A DNA stretch of 64,000 bases from Mya arenaria. Lineage: Eukaryota > Mollusca > Bivalvia > Myida > Myidae. The DNA lies in assembly GCF_026914265.1 (NCBI RefSeq), contig NC_069135.1, positions 372,001-436,000 of the forward strand. The letters run 5' to 3'. The notes under the pieces were generated by a model. The model did not search any database, had not been told where the DNA came from, and saw nothing but the letters and a program-made list of their open reading frames with translations. Every line of letters starts with the position of its first letter. Position 1 is the first letter of the stretch. Positions 61,540 to 64,000 of the stretch are shown here, one piece after another. Position numbers and translations under genes: made by a program.

Positions 61540-63769
61540 TGCCAACTAATAGCCATTTGTCATCTGATTTAACCGCGCACTAAAATTTGTGCGCCAAAAT
61601 GTTAAGACAAAAGTTCCGCGCTATACTACGTAATGCGTAATTCTCAACTAATTGCCTTTGAATCGCAAGACGCCACGGATCAGTTAAACTCTACAATTTA
61701 AACATATAGAAAATTACATTTGGAACACAAACTCATTTTTATTCTGTTTACAACTTACAGAAGCCCTTCGTTCATATTTTTCAAAAGTGCATACACTCCT
61801 AAAACAGTGTCCATAACTTATTCAAGACTTCCTAAAAGCCTATTCATATGCAGCTTCAATTAGCGAGAAACAGAGACATCTCACTCGTACTTTCTTATCG
61901 AGTCCGTCTAATTTAAATCATTTAACATATATAATATATGTTAACATTTCGTACACACTGTGATATATTTAAGTTTATATTCATCCATGTGCATTATTTA
62001 TTAAACTAATTGTAGAACAAATTGAAGAACAAACCAAAACAAATAGATAAACTTTTCGTTTTTGCATATAAACAAGAAATGGTAACCATAACGCGGAATT
62101 GGATAGTTCTACGCTGTTTATTTGTATTATTATTCGTGAAGGGTGTTTTTAAAACTCTTAAATCCGCTTGACAACGGACATTATCCTATGCACAACAATT
62201 ACTTCTATCTATAAGATTTGTACCTTTTGTGAATTCCACTGCAGTTGGTAGGTCGTTTATTTAAATAAATATTTATTGCCTATCGTAAGTGTTTTGTCGC
62301 AAACAAAATTATAAAATACATGTATTGTAAAACGTATGTCCATCCCATTTGTTTATGTCTTTATACCATTGTCGTTATGGTCATTTATAGTTCATGAGTA
62401 TATTTTCATGAATTTCACATTCAATATTACTTTAAGATTTATATTCAGACAGGGTCTCGTAAAATGTAGATTTAATAACCGGAGCTATTGTATGTGCATG
62501 GCAAAAAGGTTGTTGAGAGACCATTTCATTTCCCATTCGCTGCTTTGTTATTTGACAAACGTCTTTCTGCATGAGACGTCCGTGTAATTGACAAATAAAT
62601 TAGATATTTAGGAAATTATTCAAAAACAATTCTTTCTCTGGTAATCAATATCCATATGCTCGTAGGAAGTCTTTTCAATTAACCGAAATAAATAAACATG
62701 TATAAACCAATAAAATAGTTCAGTGGAAATATGGACAATCAAATTTCTAAAGTTTACCTTGATTCGTTATTGCCATAAAAATTGCATGCAATTCTACCGT
62801 CGTAACATTGCGAAGCAATGGTAAAAGTACTTCTTGTGTTGAGCTGACGTATTGGTATACCGTGTTAATATTTTATTATAAACCATAATCCCTTATATTC
62901 GTTTCACCCCAAATAAACGACATATCAATAAGAATATTCATTCTTTTATCCCCTGGGTGCACATGAAATAGTATCCAAACTATTTAAAAAACAATTGTTG
63001 CCTGCGTTACAAACTAGTCCAATTCTAAGTGTATGCAAGAACCAACACCTTATATAGTTGAAATTCATTGCAACCCATTCAATACCGATAAATTGCAAAA
63101 CTGAGAATACATGCATACTCACATGAATGCATGAATACTGATTATGGTTTTAAATTGATCATTAATGGTAGTCATGACCAATGCTAATTCCTTAAAACTA
63201 CTATAAAAAGTATATATATAAGGAACCCTTTTGAAACATGCTTGTACCATCTCTTTAAAATTGAAAAGTTCGTGAATGGTGTAATTTTGAAGGGAATGAA
63301 TCTTATCAGGTGATGAAACGCATAGCGCGAGCACTTAGATGTAATGCGGTAAGGAAATGTTTGAGTCACAAAGAATTAATATGACTAATGGCGATCAGCT
63401 AAATAGTTCTTTCTGCATATGTTGCTATCGTTTGTTTCAAGTAGGAAACGGGATGTTATCAGTCAACATTGTTTTTTTTGTATGTCAAACATCAAACACG
63501 ATGAAAGTTTTGCATTTTTCACAGAGTTGACGAAAACAACAAGAGAAATGGCAAATATATTTGACATGGGGAAACATAGATGCAAATTAAACTAAGGAAA
63601 GTTTCTATGATTAAATGCATTATGTTCGAAAGGAATACCAAACAACGTGAGTCTACCCTTATCTAAAATTACAATACTTCCTTAACGGTAGGTATAAAAG
63701 GTATGTGCTCGTTTCCTCTTCAGCACTTGTTTTAGGCGGACATCTTAAAACACTTTCCTCCTATCCAGA
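61540..63769. repeat. Right copy of duplicated block, proximal upstream region
   Basis: Aligns with 3,330-5,528 throughout, ending in the promoter and leader of the second chitin-binding gene. Confidence 0.85.
63693..63700 (+). promoter_or_regulatory. TATA box of the second chitin-binding gene
   Basis: TATAAAAG, 77 bp upstream of the start codon, in a context nearly identical to 5451-5459. Confidence 0.65.
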
Positions 63770-63857
63770 ATGAGTTCTCTCTTGTTTCTCACGTGTGTAG
63801 GATTGTTATGTGGCATTGTGGCTGCTGAGAACAACACGGAAGTTTATGAAGACAAAG
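63770..63857 (+). CDS. First exon of a paralogous chitin-binding protein (cut by window end)
   Basis: Eighty-eight bases, the same length and end phase as exon 1 of the gene at 5529, encoding the signal peptide MSSLLFLTCVGLLCGIVAA and a short acidic start of the mature protein. The donor GTAAGC follows, and the intron start also aligns with the first copy. Ten of 88 bases differ from the first copy, and six of these change amino acids, clustered around the signal cleavage region. Chitin-binding exons are expected beyond the window; whether the gene is whole cannot be judged. Confidence 0.8.
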
Positions 63858-64000
63858 GTAAGCTAAAGATATTAGATTAAACAAAAATTAACTTAACAAA
63901 GCATAAATACGTATCATATACGTTGATGTTTGTCTTATATTTAAATTTATATTTATATAACAATGGCAGGTATCAGATTAAACTGAATAATAATTGAATG

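Overview
The window is AT-rich, intron-containing animal DNA, most likely from a mollusc and probably a bivalve. The evidence is short exons with GT/AG junctions, TATA boxes, secreted chitin-binding (peritrophin-A) and avidin-type proteins, and dense SINE, LINE, MITE and minisatellite debris. Species cannot be read from the sequence, and the bivalve assignment is an inference. Coding density is very low: only two host genes are convincing, plus the first exon of a third.

Layout. (1) 1-8.3 kb: a conserved non-coding block, then a five-exon gene for a secreted protein with three chitin-binding domains (5529-8209). (2) 8.3-18.6 kb: gene-less. (3) 18.6-22.6 kb: two arrays of a roughly 46-bp minisatellite, the second with a 559-bp higher-order period. 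(4) 22.6-42.6 kb: gene-less DNA carrying an LTR-retroelement remnant with a tRNA-Lys-type primer site (about 25.4-26.1 kb), a tRNA-like sequence, a SINE with perfect 12-bp target duplications, a LINE fragment, a diverged 0.7-kb duplication and several hairpin/MITE-like repeats. (5) 42.6-43.4 kb: an avidin-family gene on the minus strand, closer to bacterial streptavidin than to chicken avidin in its motifs. (6) 46.8-64 kb: a second, diverged copy of the 1-6 kb region, ending with exon 1 of a paralogous chitin-binding gene (63770). The two start codons are 58,241 bp apart.

The second copy has been enlarged by a 10.5-kb mobile element (49751-60225) with about 0.68-kb terminal inverted repeats. 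It carries a large minus-strand coding region with a YqaJ/lambda-exonuclease-like PD-(D/E)XK nuclease domain and, on the other strand, C2H2 zinc-finger remnants. I see no DDE transposase, tyrosine recombinase, polymerase or capsid gene in it. Each inverted repeat carries four copies of a GTTATGACGARAAGC-like motif that could be binding sites. The element is absent from the first copy, so it probably inserted after the duplication. It is the best candidate in this window for an under-described system, although its coding region looks broken.

How the parts relate: the chitin-binding genes form a local tandem family (shell matrix, gut or defence roles are all possible), and the avidin gene lies between the two copies. 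The rest is repeat turnover that has moved these genes apart.
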